DNA of 54,478 bases from Acidobacteriota bacterium (GCA_022820545.1 JAJEFG010000054.1:1-54478), one strand, 5' to 3'; numbered from the stretch's first letter, positions 26,158 to 42,114 are shown. The notes: a model not told the origin generated them from the letters alone. Translations and numbers: made by a program.

Positions 26158-26198
26158 GAAAGTCATCGTCGCCGGGCGCTCGCCCCCGACGGTCTTTC
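26158..26198 (+). promoter_or_regulatory. Compound hairpin in the rplJ-rplL spacer
   Basis: GAAAG/CTTTC, CGTCG/CGACG and GGGCG/CGCCC nest within 41 bases, giving 15 pairs with small internal loops. It lies between the rplJ stop and rplL. It could set the high bL12 to uL10 ratio through processing, stability or internal initiation; this is inference. Confidence 0.5.
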
Positions 26199-26236
26199 GC
26201 AGTTTGCCCACTTTCGATTCAAGGCATAAGGAGTAG

Positions 26237-26626
26237 ATGCCCACCATGTCGACAATCAGCCAGCAGGACGTTGTCAATCACATCAAGCAGCTCACCGTGT
26301 TGGAGTTGTCCGAACTCGTCAAGGCGCTCGAGGACGAACTCGGCGTCTCCGCCGCGGCGGCAATGCCGGTGGCGGTCGCGGCCGGCGGCGGCGAGGCCGC
26401 GCCGGTCGAGGAACAGACGGAGTTCGACGCCGTGCTCACGGAGACCGGGCCGAACCGGGTCCAGGTGATCAAGGCTGTTCGGGAACTGACGAGTCTCGGC
26501 CTCCGGGAGGCGAAGACGCTCGTGGAAGAAGCTCCGAAAGCGGTCAAGGAGGCTATCCCCATGGAGGAAGCCAAGGCGATCCAGGAGCGCTTCAAGGAGG
26601 TCGGCGCGACGATCGAAATCAAGTAG
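26237..26626 (+). CDS. rplL: Ribosomal protein bL12 (L7/L12)
   Basis: bL12 forms the multi-copy stalk that recruits translational GTPases. It has 129 residues: an N-terminal dimerisation helix ([20 protein letters not shown]), an Ala/Gly hinge ([19 protein letters not shown]) and a globular C-domain with [21 protein letters not shown]. Two starts compete. AAGGAG at 26228-26233 is 3 bases from ATG 26237 and 12 bases from ATG 26246; the second gives MSTISQQD. Confidence 0.96.
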   Translation: MPTMSTISQQDVVNHIKQLTVLELSELVKALEDELGVSAAAAMPVAVAAGGGEAAPVEEQTEFDAVLTETGPNRVQVIKAVRELTSLGLREAKTLVEEAPKAVKEAIPMEEAKAIQERFKEVGATIEIK

Positions 26627-26683
26627 ATCGGGTGCGTCTCCTTTGCCAATTCTTTCCCCCGGTTTCGCCGCGTCCCGCGCTGC

Positions 26684-26708
26684 GCTGATGGTGGAGTCCG
26701 CCATCAGC
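26684..26708 (+). promoter_or_regulatory. 8-bp hairpin in the rplL-rpoB spacer
   Basis: GCTGATGG (26684-26691) pairs perfectly with CCATCAGC (26701-26708) around a 9-nt loop in the 184-base gap. In E. coli the rplL-rpoB gap holds an attenuator and an RNase III site that lower rpoBC expression. This may be an analogue. No T-tract follows. Confidence 0.5.
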
Positions 26709-26810
26709 CGGCGGCAGCGGCGATCCGGACTATCTCCCGACGCTCGGGGCGCCGCCTGGCGGTCCCGCGAAACGTCGGGTCTCGTGTAGCTACGCGAACA
26801 GGCCGTCCTC

Positions 26811-29800
26811 ATGCTGACCGCTGAAATCACTCCGAAGAAAACGCGGCACGACTTCTCGCGCATCCGCGCGTCGATTCCCCTGCCCAAGCTCATCGAGGTC
26901 CAGCATCGGTCGTACGACCGATTCCTTCAGAAGGACCTGCAGCCGCAGGACCGCGAGGAGATCGGTCTCCAGGCCGTGTTCCGGTCCATCTTCCCCATCA
27001 AGGACTTTCGCGATAACTGCGAACTGGACTTTCTCGAGTACTCGGTAGGCCGCTGGGCGTGCAGTTGCGGCGAGCTCGAAGGCATCGAACACACCCGGAA
27101 CGGTTCGGTCTGCAACTACTGCGGGGACCGGGTCCACCTGAAGGTCGAGCACGATGTCGAGCAGTGCCAGCAGCGCGGCAAGACGTACGCCGTACCCCTG
27201 AAGGTCAAGATCAGGCTGACCGTCTGGGACCGGAATCCGGAAACCAACCAGCGGTCGATCCACGACATCAAGGAAGAAGAGGTCTTCTTCGGCGACATCC
27301 CCCTGATGACCGAGAACGGAACGTTCATCATCAACGGGACCGAGCGCGTCGTGGTCTCCCAGCTGCATCGTTCGCCGGGAGTCTTCTTCCACGAGGCCGA
27401 GCGCGGCTGTTTTCTGGCCCAGGTCGTGCCCTATCGGGGCTCGTGGCTCGAGTTCGAGACGGACGCGCGGGGGCTCTTGCAGGTCCGCATCGACCGCAAG
27501 AAGCGCTTTCCGGCGACGATCTTCCTCAGGGCGCTGGGGTTCGGGAAGACGGAATCGATCCTGGCGCGCTTCTTTCACGCGCACGAAGCGACGCTCGCTG
27601 GCGACCGTGTCCGGCTGCCGCTGACCGAGACGCTGAAGGAGATGCTCCTCGACGAGCGCATCGAGCGGGACATCGAGGCGGACGGTGAGGTCGTCATCGA
27701 AGGTGGGAAGCGGATCAGCCGGGGTGACATCCGGAAGCTGACCCGGCAGGGCCGGGAGGCGCTGGATTTCCATCTCGAGGCCCTCGGCGGTTTCCGGCTG
27801 GCCGTCGCCGTGACGATTCCGGACACCGGTGAGGAGGTGCCGGCCAACACGCGGTTGACCCCGGAACTCGTGGACGAGCTCGGCGACGTCGGCACGATCC
27901 GCGTCGTGCTGCCGGGCGCGGATCCGGTAGGCACCGTTCTGGCGGACACCCTGGACAAGGATCCGCTCACCCGGCAGCGGGGCACGGACGCACCGAACGC
28001 CGAGAGTGTCGACGGAGCGCTCGTCGAGCTCTATCGCCGGCAGCGTCCCGGCGACCAGCCCACCGTGGAGAGTTCCCGGACCCTGCTCCACAACCTCTTC
28101 TTCAATGAACAGAAGTACGACTTCTCCCGGGTCGGACGCCGCAAGCTGGCGACCAAGCTCGAGCGCGAGATGGATCCCAACCGGACCATCCTCGCGGAAG
28201 AGGACTTCGTTCTCGTTCTGGACTACCTCCTGCGCCTCACCCGCGGCGAGAGCGGCTATCGGGCGGACGACATCGACCACCTCGGCAACCGCCGCGTGCG
28301 GTCGGTCGGCGAACTCCTCGAGAACCAGTTCCGCCTGGGCCTCGTCCGGATGGAGCGGGCGATTCGCGAGAAGATGAACGTGTATCAGGAGATGACGACC
28401 GCGATGCCGCGGGACCTGATCAACGCGAAGCCGGTGACCGCCGCCGTGCGCGAGTTCTTTGGCGCCTCCCAGCTCTCGCAGTTCATGGAGCAGACGAATC
28501 CGCTCTCCGAGGTGACGCACAAGCGCCGTCTCTCGGCGCTGGGTCCCGGAGGACTCTCCCGTGACCGCGCCAAGTTCGACGTGCGGGATGTCCACGCGAC
28601 GCACTACGGACGCATCTGTCCGATCGAGACGCCGGAAGGCCCGAACATCGGGCTGATCAGCTCGCTCTCCTGCTACGCGACGATCGACAACTACGGTTTC
28701 ATCCAGAGTCCCTACCGGAAGGTCGTGGACGGCCGCATCGTGGATTACGTCCGCGTCGAGGACCCCGGGGACACCAAGCTCGAACCCGGCGCCGTCGTCC
28801 CGAGGAAGGACGCCGAAGCGGCCAACGACAAGATCGGACGCCGCCGGAAGACCGCCACGCTCATCCCTCACGCTTTCTACCTGTCGGCGCTCGAGGAAGA
28901 ACGCCACACGATCGCGCAGGCGAACGCCCGGGTGGGAGAGCGCGGGGAGCTCCTGGACTCGCGGGTCAACTGCCGTCACGAGGGCGAGTTCGTGCCCGCG
29001 CCGAGGGAAAACGTCGATTTCATCGACGTGTCTCCGAAGCAGATCGTCTCGGTGGCTGCCTCGCTCGTGCCCTTCCTCGAGAACGACGATGCGAACCGGG
29101 CGCTGATGGGCTCGAACATGCAGCGCCAGGCGGTCCCCCTGATCACGGCCGAGGCGCCGCTCGTGGGCACCGGCATGGAGTTCGTGACCGCCCGCGATTC
29201 CGGGTCGGTCATCGTCTGCCGGGAGAACGGCGTCGTGGACCGGGTCGACGGACGCCGGATCATCGTCCGCAAGGAGAGCGACGGGGCCGGAGAGACCGAG
29301 ATCGGCGCCAGCATCTACCGGTTGAAGAAGTTCCGCCGCTCCAACCAGAACACCTCGATCAACCAGAAGCCGCTCGTAGAGGTGGGCGAACGCGTCGCAA
29401 AGGGTCAGATCATCGCCGACGGTCCGTGCACCGACGGCGGCGAACTGGCGCTTGGCCGCAACGTGCTCGTCGCCTTCATGCCGTGGCGCGGCTACAACTT
29501 CGAGGACGCGATCATCGTTTCGGAGCGGCTCGTCCAGGACGACAGCTACACCTCGATCCACATCGAAGAGCACACCGTGCAGGCGCGGGACACCAAGCTG
29601 GGCCCGGAGTCCATCACGCGCGAGGTGCCCGGCGTCGCGGAGAGCTTCCTCAGGAACCTCGACGAATCGGGCATCGTCCGTATCGGCGCCCGGGTCAGTC
29701 CCGGCGACATCCTCGTCGGGCGGGTCACCCCCAAGGCCGAAGCTCAACTGACTCCGGAGGAGAAGCTCCTCCGGGCCATCTTCGGCGACAAGGCCGGCGA

Positions 29801-31034
29801 CGTGAAGAACTCGTCGCTCAAGTGCCCGTCAGGGGTCGAAGGAGTGGTCGTCGACGTTCGCGTCTTCCACCGCAAGGACGCGAACCGCGATGAGCGCGCG
29901 CTGTCGATCGAGGCGGACGACATCGAGGCCATCGACCGCGACTACCACGATGAGGAGCGGATCCTGCGCGAGGAATGCGACAAGCGCATCGTGGACCGGA
30001 TGGTGGGCGCCCACCTCGTCGAGGACTGCATGAACCCGGCTACGGGCGAAGTCGAACTCAAGAAAGGCACGCGCCTGACCCGCAAGGAGCTGCTGAAGCG
30101 GCTGGACTTCGTTCCCCTGTTCGAGACCGATCTTCCCGACGACGTGCGGGACGAGATCCAGGAGATCCAGGAAAAGACCGAGGAACAGCTGGATCTGCTC
30201 TCGGTTCGCCGGGACGAGCAGCAGGCCGTGGTGAGCCAGGGAGACGATCTTCCACCCGGCGTCATCAAGATGGTCAAGGTCTACGTGGCCATGAAGCGGA
30301 AGCTCAGCGTGGGCGACAAGATGGCCGGCCGGCACGGCAACAAGGGCGTCATCGCCAAGATCGTGCCCGTGGAGGACATGCCGTTCCTGCCGGACGGCAC
30401 CCCGGTGGACATCATCCTGAATCCGCTGGGGGTTCCGTCGCGGATGAACATCGGCCAGGTCCTCGAGACGCACCTCGGCTGGGCGGCGCGCATGCTGGAC
30501 CGCCACTTCGCCACGCCCGTTTTCGACGGCGCCCGGGAGACCGACATCCGCAAACTCCTCGAGGAGGCCAACGACAGGGCCGAGGCGGAGGACGGACTGC
30601 GGGCGAACGTCCTGGAGGACGGCAAGACCGTTCTCTACGACGGCCGGACCGGACGACCCTTCGATCAGCCCGTCACCGCCGGGTACATCTACATGCTCAA
30701 GCTCGGGCACCTGGTGGACGACAAGATGCACGCTCGCAGCATCGGGCCCTACAGCCTGATCACGCAGCAGCCGCTTGGCGGAAAGGCGCAGTTCGGCGGT
30801 CAGCGGTTCGGCGAGATGGAAGTGTGGGCCATCGAGGCCTACGGTGCGGCGCACACGCTCCAGGAGATCCTGACCGTGAAGTCGGACGACGTCCGGGGCC
30901 GCGCCAAGGTCTACGAGTCCATCGTGAAGGGCGACACGAGCTATTCGCCCGAGGTGCCGGCATCGTTCAAGGTGCTCATGGCGGAAATCCAGAGCCTGGG
31001 GCTCGACATCGAGCTGATCCGCGCCAAGAACTGA
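26811..31034 (+). CDS. rpoB: RNA polymerase beta subunit
   Basis: This is the 1407-residue beta subunit, carrying the rifampicin pocket and part of the active centre. Landmarks are [24 protein letters not shown], the rif region [14 protein letters not shown] followed by [14 protein letters not shown], and [15 protein letters not shown] near the C-terminus, which ends [12 protein letters not shown]. Two oddities stand out. Residues 84-104 contain four cysteines (C84, C86, C101, C104) in an insert before [13 protein letters not shown] that most phyla lack. The residue equivalent to E. coli D516 is glutamate (E560). It is preceded by a 184-base spacer. Confidence 0.97.
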   Translation: MLTAEITPKKTRHDFSRIRASIPLPKLIEVQHRSYDRFLQKDLQPQDREEIGLQAVFRSIFPIKDFRDNCELDFLEYSVGRWACSCGELEGIEHTRNGSVCNYCGDRVHLKVEHDVEQCQQRGKTYAVPLKVKIRLTVWDRNPETNQRSIHDIKEEEVFFGDIPLMTENGTFIINGTERVVVSQLHRSPGVFFHEAERGCFLAQVVPYRGSWLEFETDARGLLQVRIDRKKRFPATIFLRALGFGKTESILARFFHAHEATLAGDRVRLPLTETLKEMLLDERIERDIEADGEVVIEGGKRISRGDIRKLTRQGREALDFHLEALGGFRLAVAVTIPDTGEEVPANTRLTPELVDELGDVGTIRVVLPGADPVGTVLADTLDKDPLTRQRGTDAPNAESVDGALVELYRRQRPGDQPTVESSRTLLHNLFFNEQKYDFSRVGRRKLATKLEREMDPNRTILAEEDFVLVLDYLLRLTRGESGYRADDIDHLGNRRVRSVGELLENQFRLGLVRMERAIREKMNVYQEMTTAMPRDLINAKPVTAAVREFFGASQLSQFMEQTNPLSEVTHKRRLSALGPGGLSRDRAKFDVRDVHATHYGRICPIETPEGPNIGLISSLSCYATIDNYGFIQSPYRKVVDGRIVDYVRVEDPGDTKLEPGAVVPRKDAEAANDKIGRRRKTATLIPHAFYLSALEEERHTIAQANARVGERGELLDSRVNCRHEGEFVPAPRENVDFIDVSPKQIVSVAASLVPFLENDDANRALMGSNMQRQAVPLITAEAPLVGTGMEFVTARDSGSVIVCRENGVVDRVDGRRIIVRKESDGAGETEIGASIYRLKKFRRSNQNTSINQKPLVEVGERVAKGQIIADGPCTDGGELALGRNVLVAFMPWRGYNFEDAIIVSERLVQDDSYTSIHIEEHTVQARDTKLGPESITREVPGVAESFLRNLDESGIVRIGARVSPGDILVGRVTPKAEAQLTPEEKLLRAIFGDKAGDVKNSSLKCPSGVEGVVVDVRVFHRKDANRDERALSIEADDIEAIDRDYHDEERILREECDKRIVDRMVGAHLVEDCMNPATGEVELKKGTRLTRKELLKRLDFVPLFETDLPDDVRDEIQEIQEKTEEQLDLLSVRRDEQQAVVSQGDDLPPGVIKMVKVYVAMKRKLSVGDKMAGRHGNKGVIAKIVPVEDMPFLPDGTPVDIILNPLGVPSRMNIGQVLETHLGWAARMLDRHFATPVFDGARETDIRKLLEEANDRAEAEDGLRANVLEDGKTVLYDGRTGRPFDQPVTAGYIYMLKLGHLVDDKMHARSIGPYSLITQQPLGGKAQFGGQRFGEMEVWAIEAYGAAHTLQEILTVKSDDVRGRAKVYESIVKGDTSYSPEVPASFKVLMAEIQSLGLDIELIRAKN

Positions 31035-31066
31035 CCGGCCAACGGCCAGTAATCGAGAGGGACGAA

Positions 31067-35407
<4,341 letters not shown>

Positions 35408-35421
35408 CGCGGTCTCCGCGG

Positions 35422-35440
35422 AGCCCCGGACGTCGGGGTT
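35422..35440 (+). terminator. Weak hairpin after rpoC
   Basis: AGCCCCG pairs with CGGGGTT (two G-U/A-U end pairs) around a 5-nt loop, 15 bases after the rpoC stop. A short TTTTGGATTT tract lies 40 bases further on. It may end the rpoBC transcript before the rpsL promoter. Confidence 0.35.
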
Positions 35441-35489
35441 CCGGCGGTGGCCGCCGCCCGTGCCGCCGCCGCGGATCGGCCTTTTGGAT

Positions 35490-35519
35490 TTGACAGGTAA
35501 GCGCGCCGAAGCGTAAAAT
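35490..35519 (+). promoter_or_regulatory. Sigma70-type promoter of the str operon
   Basis: TTGACA (35490-35495), an 18-nt spacer and TAAAAT (35514-35519) form a near-consensus promoter. It gives rpsL a leader of about 165 nt and makes the str-S10-spc-alpha block independent of rpoBC. Confidence 0.85.
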
Positions 35520-35573
35520 CCTTCGTCCGCCAAGCGCCCAACAACGCACCTTTCGAGCGTCGTGGACGTCATC

Positions 35574-35662
35574 GTTTCCCTCGGGAAACAGCCGCCGATC
35601 GCCTTTTTCGAGCCCTGACGGGTGGGCGGTGCACGTCCCAGTTTCCCTGCCCCCGCGGGGGC
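35574..35662 (+). promoter_or_regulatory. Hairpins in the rpsL leader
   Basis: GTTTCC-CTCG-GGAAAC lies at 35574-35589 and GCCCCC-GC-GGGGGC at 35649-35662, both within the transcribed leader. They may regulate the operon, for example by ribosomal-protein feedback. No ORF is evident in the leader. Confidence 0.4.
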
Positions 35663-35692
35663 GCAGCATTCTCCTTCGGATCCGATTTCCCC

Positions 35693-36067
35693 ATGCCCAC
35701 CATTCATCAGCTTGTCCGCCGTGGACGGAAGCGGATGGCCCCGGCCACCGACTCTCCGGCGCTCCAGCGGTGTCCGCAGCGGAGGGGTGTGTGCGTGCGG
35801 GTCTTCACCATCAACCCCAAGAAGCCGAACTCGGCGCTCAGGAAAGTCGCCCGGGTGCGGCTCACCAACGGGATCGAGGTCACGACCTACATTCCCGGGG
35901 TGGGGCACTCCCTGCAGGAACACTCCATCGTGCTTCTGCGCGGCGGCCGGGTGAAGGATCTTCCGGGCGTGCGGTACCACGTGATCCGCGGGGCCCTTGA
36001 CGCCACCGGGGTGGACGGACGAAAGAACGCCCGGTCCAAGTACGGAACGAAACGGCCGAAGAGCTGA
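35693..36067 (+). CDS. rpsL: Ribosomal protein uS12
   Basis: uS12 sits at the decoding centre of the 30S subunit. The 124 residues contain the two conserved loops [16 protein letters not shown] and [17 protein letters not shown]. The lysines whose mutation gives streptomycin resistance are both wild-type here. The C-terminus is [12 protein letters not shown]. It is the first gene of the str operon. Confidence 0.97.
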   Translation: MPTIHQLVRRGRKRMAPATDSPALQRCPQRRGVCVRVFTINPKKPNSALRKVARVRLTNGIEVTTYIPGVGHSLQEHSIVLLRGGRVKDLPGVRYHVIRGALDATGVDGRKNARSKYGTKRPKS

Positions 36068-36104
36068 ACGGTAGAGCCGCCCCTTACGCGAGAGAGATTC
36101 GGAG

Positions 36105-36575
36105 ATGTCCAGACGCCGTGACGTGCCGAAGCGGCAACCCGCTCCGGATGCCCGCTACCAGAGCGTGCTCGTCTCGTCGTTCATCAACAAGGTGATGCTG
36201 GACGGGAAGAAGTCCACGGCCGAGTCGATCGTCTACGGCGCCTTCGACCGCATCAAGGACAAGACGGGTGGCGAGCCCCTCACGACCTTTCGCGAGGCCG
36301 TCCAGAACGTCAAGCCGACCCTCGAGGTGAAGAGCCGCCGGAAGGGCGGCGCCAACGTCCAGGTGCCGTACGAGGTGCGTCCCGAGCGGCGCACGTCGCT
36401 GTCCCTGCGCTGGATCGTGGGCTACGCCCGGAAGCGGCCGGAGAAGACGATGGCGGAGAAGCTGGCGGGCGAATTGCTCGACGCCTCCCAGAATCGCGGT
36501 GGGGCCATCAAGAAGCGGGAAGACACCCACAAGATGGCGGAGGCGAACAAGGCCTTCGCCCATCACCGCTGGTAA
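36105..36575 (+). CDS. rpsG: Ribosomal protein uS7
   Basis: uS7 initiates assembly of the 30S head. The 156 residues start [18 protein letters not shown] and contain the conserved [22 protein letters not shown] and the C-terminal [18 protein letters not shown]. The gene lies 37 bases after rpsL. A perfect hairpin (GGCCTG-TT-CAGGCC, 36577-36590) follows the stop immediately. Confidence 0.97.
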   Translation: MSRRRDVPKRQPAPDARYQSVLVSSFINKVMLDGKKSTAESIVYGAFDRIKDKTGGEPLTTFREAVQNVKPTLEVKSRRKGGANVQVPYEVRPERRTSLSLRWIVGYARKRPEKTMAEKLAGELLDASQNRGGAIKKREDTHKMAEANKAFAHHRW

Positions 36576-36829
36576 CGGCCTGTTCAGGCCCGACAGACAT
36601 CAATCGGCAATCAACAAACCGGAGGAACCGCCATTCAGGAAGCGAGCACGATTTCGCCCAATGAGATCGACTGCTGAGTCCAACCCGTTCGGGCCCGCTT
36701 GGCCCGGTGAGGCGGATTCGATCCGTTCGTCACGGCGCGCGAATCGAACCGCCGGCAATTCGGACCTTCTCCCACAGTTCCCGTCACCCGTCAGATCACC
36801 CTCGAAGCACCCATCGCCCACCCGTTCCC
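36576..36829 (+). promoter_or_regulatory. 254-base rpsG-fusA spacer with hairpins
   Basis: The spacer contains GGCCTG-TT-CAGGCC (36577-36590), CGGGCC-CGCTT-GGCCCG (36690-36706) and a looser GATTCG/CGAATC pair near 36716-36746. No gene is seen and there is no Shine-Dalgarno before the fusA ATG. A frame continuing upstream of fusA is not homologous to EF-G. It may hold a second promoter or an mRNA processing site. Confidence 0.4.
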
Positions 36830-38902
<2,073 letters not shown>

Positions 38903-38924
38903 CGAGGAAGCAGGACTTCAACCG

Positions 38925-39257
38925 ATGAACGAAAAGATCCGTATCCGACTCAAGGCGTTCGACCACCGCCTGCTGGACCAGTCCACGAGCGAGATCGTGG
39001 AGACGGCGAAGCGGACCGGCGCCACGGTAGCCGGACCGATTCCGTTGCCGACGGTCAAGAACCGCTACACCGTTCTTCGCTCTCCGCACGTGGACAAGAA
39101 GTCCCGGGAGCAGTTCGAACTCCGGACCCACAAGCGGCTTCTGGACATCCTGGGATCCACTCCGACCACGGTCGATGCGTTGTCGCGGCTGGATCTCCCG
39201 GCCGGCGTTCATGTCGAGATCAAGGCGATGGTCGCCGGCGAGCCACAGGCCAAGTAG
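38925..39257 (+). CDS. rpsJ: Ribosomal protein uS10
   Basis: uS10 is a 30S head protein and also the NusE antitermination partner of NusG. The 110 residues start [20 protein letters not shown] and include [29 protein letters not shown]. It is the first gene of the S10 operon, only 22 bases after fusA, so it probably relies on read-through. Confidence 0.97.
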   Translation: MNEKIRIRLKAFDHRLLDQSTSEIVETAKRTGATVAGPIPLPTVKNRYTVLRSPHVDKKSREQFELRTHKRLLDILGSTPTTVDALSRLDLPAGVHVEIKAMVAGEPQAK

Positions 39258-39287
39258 GGAACGAACGGGAATCGCGGAGGAAGATCG

Positions 39288-39917
39288 ATGAACGGACTGC
39301 TGGGCACGAAGCTGGGGATGGCCCAGCACTTCGGGGACGACGGCCGGGTGATTCCCGTCACCCTGATTCGGGTGGGCCCCTGCGTCGTCGTACAGAAGAA
39401 GACGGTGGCGGCGGACGGCTACGACGCCGTTCAGGTCGGCCTGGAGCGGCCCCGCGGCCCGGGAAGCCGCCCCACCCGCAACCGGGCGCTCGCCGCCCGG
39501 CTGGCGACCGCCGGAGCCCCCTCCGCCTCGGTGCTGCGCGAGTTCGAGGCGGACTCGGGCGAGAACCTGGAGATCGGTTCCCGGCTCGGCGCCGAGGTGT
39601 TCGCTGCGGACGACGTGGTCCGGATCACCGGCGTCAGCAAGGGCAAGGGCTTCGCCGGAGTGATGAAGCGGCACGGTTTCCACGGCGGGCCGAAGTCGCA
39701 CGGCTCCAAGTTCCATCGCGCCCCGGGCGCCATCGGGATGTGCGCCACCCCCTCGCGGGTGCTCCCGGGCACCCGGCTTCCCGGCCAGCACGGCCGGGAG
39801 CGCGTGACCGTCCGGAACCTCCGGGTGGTCCGGGTGGACGCGGACGAAAACCTGGTGGCGGTGCGGGGCGCCGTCCCCGGCCCCCGCGGCGGCACCGTCG
39901 AGATCCGCAAGGCCTGA
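39288..39917 (+). CDS. rplC: Ribosomal protein uL3
   Basis: uL3 is an early-assembly 50S protein reaching the peptidyl-transferase centre. The 209 residues start MNGLLGTKLGMAQHFGDDGR, with the conserved GKGFAGVMKRHGFHGGPKSHGSKFHRAPGAIG and GQHGRERVTVRNL. The methylated glutamine of E. coli (in PGKMAGQ) corresponds to the LPGQHG region. Confidence 0.97.
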   Translation: MNGLLGTKLGMAQHFGDDGRVIPVTLIRVGPCVVVQKKTVAADGYDAVQVGLERPRGPGSRPTRNRALAARLATAGAPSASVLREFEADSGENLEIGSRLGAEVFAADDVVRITGVSKGKGFAGVMKRHGFHGGPKSHGSKFHRAPGAIGMCATPSRVLPGTRLPGQHGRERVTVRNLRVVRVDADENLVAVRGAVPGPRGGTVEIRKA

Positions 39918-39943
39918 CGAAGAACCGAACAGGAAGAACGAGA

Positions 39944-40642
39944 GTGACCGTGGCAGAGCAAGAGGCGCTTCCGACGGAAGGCGCGCCCGAGGCCGAAGAA
40001 GCTCAGGGCGCCGGTCCCGTGATCGCCCGCGATTCCGAAGGCGGCGAAGTGGAACTCGATCCGACGGTCTTCGCGGCGCCGGTGAAGCCGGGCCTTCACT
40101 ACGACGCCGTTCGCCAGCACATGGCGGGCCGGCGGGCCGGGACCCACTCCACGAAGAACCGCGCGCTCGTTGCCGGCGGCGGCCGCAAGCCCTGGCGGCA
40201 GAAGGGCACCGGCAACGCGCGGGTCGGAAGCCGCCGCACCCCGTTGTGGCGGGGCGGCGGGACCGTGTTCGGACCGCAGCCGCGCGACTACAGCTACCGG
40301 CTCCCGGGCCGCATGCAGCGCGGCGCGCTCCGTTCCGCGCTTTCGCTGTGCGCGAACGAAGGACGGTTGCGCGTTTTCGAGGACTTCGGTCTCGAGGGTC
40401 CCTCCACCCGGGCGGTGCTTCGCCGCCTGGACGAGTGGGGTTCGCCGGAAGGACGCGTGCTGATCGTGGAGACGGCGCCCTCCGACGATCTCTACCTGTC
40501 GACGCAGAACCTGCCGGCGGTCGAGGTGGTCTCGGTGAGGGCGCTTCACTGCTACGAGGTGCTCAAGGCGAAGACGGTGCTCATTCGGCGTTCCGCGCTC
40601 GCCGCGCTCTCCGAGAAGCTGTCCGAAGCAGGGAGCCGATGA
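39944..40642 (+). CDS. rplD: Ribosomal protein uL4
   Basis: uL4 lines the exit tunnel and in E. coli represses the S10 operon. I chose GTG 39944 (AGGAAG seven bases upstream), giving 232 residues; GTG 39950 is an alternative. A Glu/Ala-rich N-terminus of about 35 residues precedes the domain. Conserved segments are AGTHSTKNRALVAGGGRKPWRQKGTGNARVG and the tunnel-loop region GGGTVFGPQPRDYSYRLP. The stop overlaps rplW. Confidence 0.94.
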   Translation: MTVAEQEALPTEGAPEAEEAQGAGPVIARDSEGGEVELDPTVFAAPVKPGLHYDAVRQHMAGRRAGTHSTKNRALVAGGGRKPWRQKGTGNARVGSRRTPLWRGGGTVFGPQPRDYSYRLPGRMQRGALRSALSLCANEGRLRVFEDFGLEGPSTRAVLRRLDEWGSPEGRVLIVETAPSDDLYLSTQNLPAVEVVSVRALHCYEVLKAKTVLIRRSALAALSEKLSEAGSR

Positions 40643-40929
40643 TGGAAGCCGACCGCGTCATCCTCGAGCCGCTCACCACCGAGAAGGCGGAGCGGCTCCG
40701 GGAAACCCAGAACGTCGTGGCTTTCCGGGTGAGCCCGAAGGCCAACAAGATCCAGATCCGCCGCGCCGTGGAGCGCCTGTTCGAGGTGGAGGTCAAGGAC
40801 GTCCGCACTTCCAACTTCACGGGCAAGAACAAGCGGTGGGGCCGCTTCGTCGGACGGCGCCCCAACTGGAAGAAGGCGTACGTGACCCTCGAGGAGGGCC
40901 ACGTCATCGAGATCTTCAAGGGCGTGTAG
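40639..40929 (+). CDS. rplW: Ribosomal protein uL23
   Basis: uL23 surrounds the tunnel exit and docks trigger factor and SRP. The 96 residues begin MMEADRVILEPLTTEKAERL and contain FRVSPKANKIQIRRAVERLFEVEVKDVRT. Two adjacent ATGs (40639, 40642) compete; GGGAG upstream is better spaced for the second. The stop lies in a 10-bp tandem duplication shared with the rplB leader. Confidence 0.95.
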   Translation: MMEADRVILEPLTTEKAERLRETQNVVAFRVSPKANKIQIRRAVERLFEVEVKDVRTSNFTGKNKRWGRFVGRRPNWKKAYVTLEEGHVIEIFKGV

Positions 40930-40940
40930 AGGCGTGTAGA
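40921..40940 (+). repeat. 10-bp tandem duplication at the rplW-rplB junction
   Basis: GGCGTGTAGA is repeated exactly at 40921-40930 and 40931-40940. The first copy contains the rplW stop and the last base of the second copy is the A of the rplB ATG. The junction creates GAGG, the only ribosome-binding-like sequence before rplB. Confidence 0.9.
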
Positions 40941-41773
40941 TGGCTATCAAGAAATCCCGGCCGACCTCTCCCGGGCGCCGGTTCCACACCGTCCAGACGT
41001 TCGAGGAACTCACGACAACCACGCCGGAGAAGCGGCTGACCCGAGGGAAGAGCCAGCGCGGCGGGCGGAACCGGGCGGGCCGCATCACGGTGCGGTTTCG
41101 CGGGGGCGGCCACAAGCGGCGCCATCGGGAGATCGATTTCCGGCGGGCGAAGCCCGGGGTGCCCGGACGGGTGGCGTCCATCGAGTACGACCCGAACCGG
41201 TCGGCCCGCATCGCGCTTCTTCACTATCTCGACGGAGACAAGCGGTACGTGCTGCACGCCGTCGGGATGAAGGTCGGCGACGTGGTGATGGCGAGCGACA
41301 GCGCCGAAATCGCGCCCGGAAACATGCTGCGCATCGAGCGCATTCCGCTGGGCGCCACGATTCACAACGTCGAACTCCGGCCCGGGGGCGGCGGCAAGAT
41401 GGCCCGCAGCGCGGGTGCCTTCGTGCAGTTGGTCGCCAAGGAGGGGCGCTACGCGCAGGTGCGCCTTCCCTCCGGCGAGGTCCGCAAGGTGCTGCGCGAG
41501 TGTCACGCCACGATCGGCCAGGTCTCCAACGTGGACCACGAGAACGTCAAGCTCGGCAAGGCCGGCCGCAAGCGCTGGCTCGGCCGCCGGCCGCACAACC
41601 GGGGAGTCACGATGAACCCGGTGGACCATCCTCACGGCGGCGGCGAAGGCAAGAGTTCCGGAGGACGTCACCCGGTGAGCCCCTGGGGGGTGCCGACCAA
41701 GGGACACAAGACCCGCAACAACAAGCGGACCGACTCGATGATCGTCCGCTCCCGCCGTCGCCGCAGAAGGTAG
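40940..41773 (+). CDS. rplB: Ribosomal protein uL2
   Basis: uL2 is required for subunit joining and peptidyl transfer. The 277 residues contain [20 protein letters not shown], the [20 protein letters not shown] segment and the signature [14 protein letters not shown], with the conserved histidine near the active centre. It ends in [21 protein letters not shown]. Confidence 0.97.
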   Translation: MAIKKSRPTSPGRRFHTVQTFEELTTTTPEKRLTRGKSQRGGRNRAGRITVRFRGGGHKRRHREIDFRRAKPGVPGRVASIEYDPNRSARIALLHYLDGDKRYVLHAVGMKVGDVVMASDSAEIAPGNMLRIERIPLGATIHNVELRPGGGGKMARSAGAFVQLVAKEGRYAQVRLPSGEVRKVLRECHATIGQVSNVDHENVKLGKAGRKRWLGRRPHNRGVTMNPVDHPHGGGEGKSSGGRHPVSPWGVPTKGHKTRNNKRTDSMIVRSRRRRRR

Positions 41774-41829
41774 AGCGAGGAAACCCCACATCACCGGGAT
41801 CGGAACAGGGATCAGAAAAGGACCACAGA

Positions 41830-42114
41830 ATGCCGCGTTCGATTCAGAAAGGCCCGTACATCGAGGAGAGCCTGATCCGGAAGGTCGAGGACGCGCACCT
41901 GGCGCGCCGGCAGACGATCATCAAGACCTGGTCACGGCGCTCCACGATCGTCCCGCAGATGGTGGGTCTGACCTTCGCCGTGCACAACGGCCGCAAGTTC
42001 ATTCCGGTCTACGTGACCGACAACATGGTGGGTCACAAGCTCGGCGAGTTCTCGCCGACGCGGACCTTCAAGGGCCACAAGGTGAAGACCGAGAAGTCGA
42101 GGGGACGCCGATGA
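41830..42114 (+). CDS. rpsS: Ribosomal protein uS19
   Basis: uS19 is a 30S head protein bound to uS13. The 94 residues start [20 protein letters not shown] and contain [31 protein letters not shown] and [16 protein letters not shown]. The ATG at 41830 gives the family N-terminus. The frame is open further upstream but unrelated there. Confidence 0.96.
   Translation: MPRSIQKGPYIEESLIRKVEDAHLARRQTIIKTWSRRSTIVPQMVGLTFAVHNGRKFIPVYVTDNMVGHKLGEFSPTRTFKGHKVKTEKSRGRR

Noticed and set aside
26790-29747. Long open frame of about 985 codons antisense to rpoB
   Set aside because: It is a mirror frame caused by GC-rich codon usage in rpoB. The translation is Arg/Asp/Leu/Val-rich with no recognisable domain. 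The same applies to long minus-strand frames opposite rpoC (30941-34234), the TPR gene (7389-9878) and fusA (36791-38842).
29975-31066. Large N-terminal extension of RpoC
   Set aside because: This stretch is an off-frame reading of rpoB. The RpoC family N-terminus starts at 31067 with its own ribosome-binding site.
38903-38924. Second tuf gene between fusA and rpsJ
   Set aside because: Only 22 bases separate fusA and rpsJ; the copy seen in many proteobacteria is absent.
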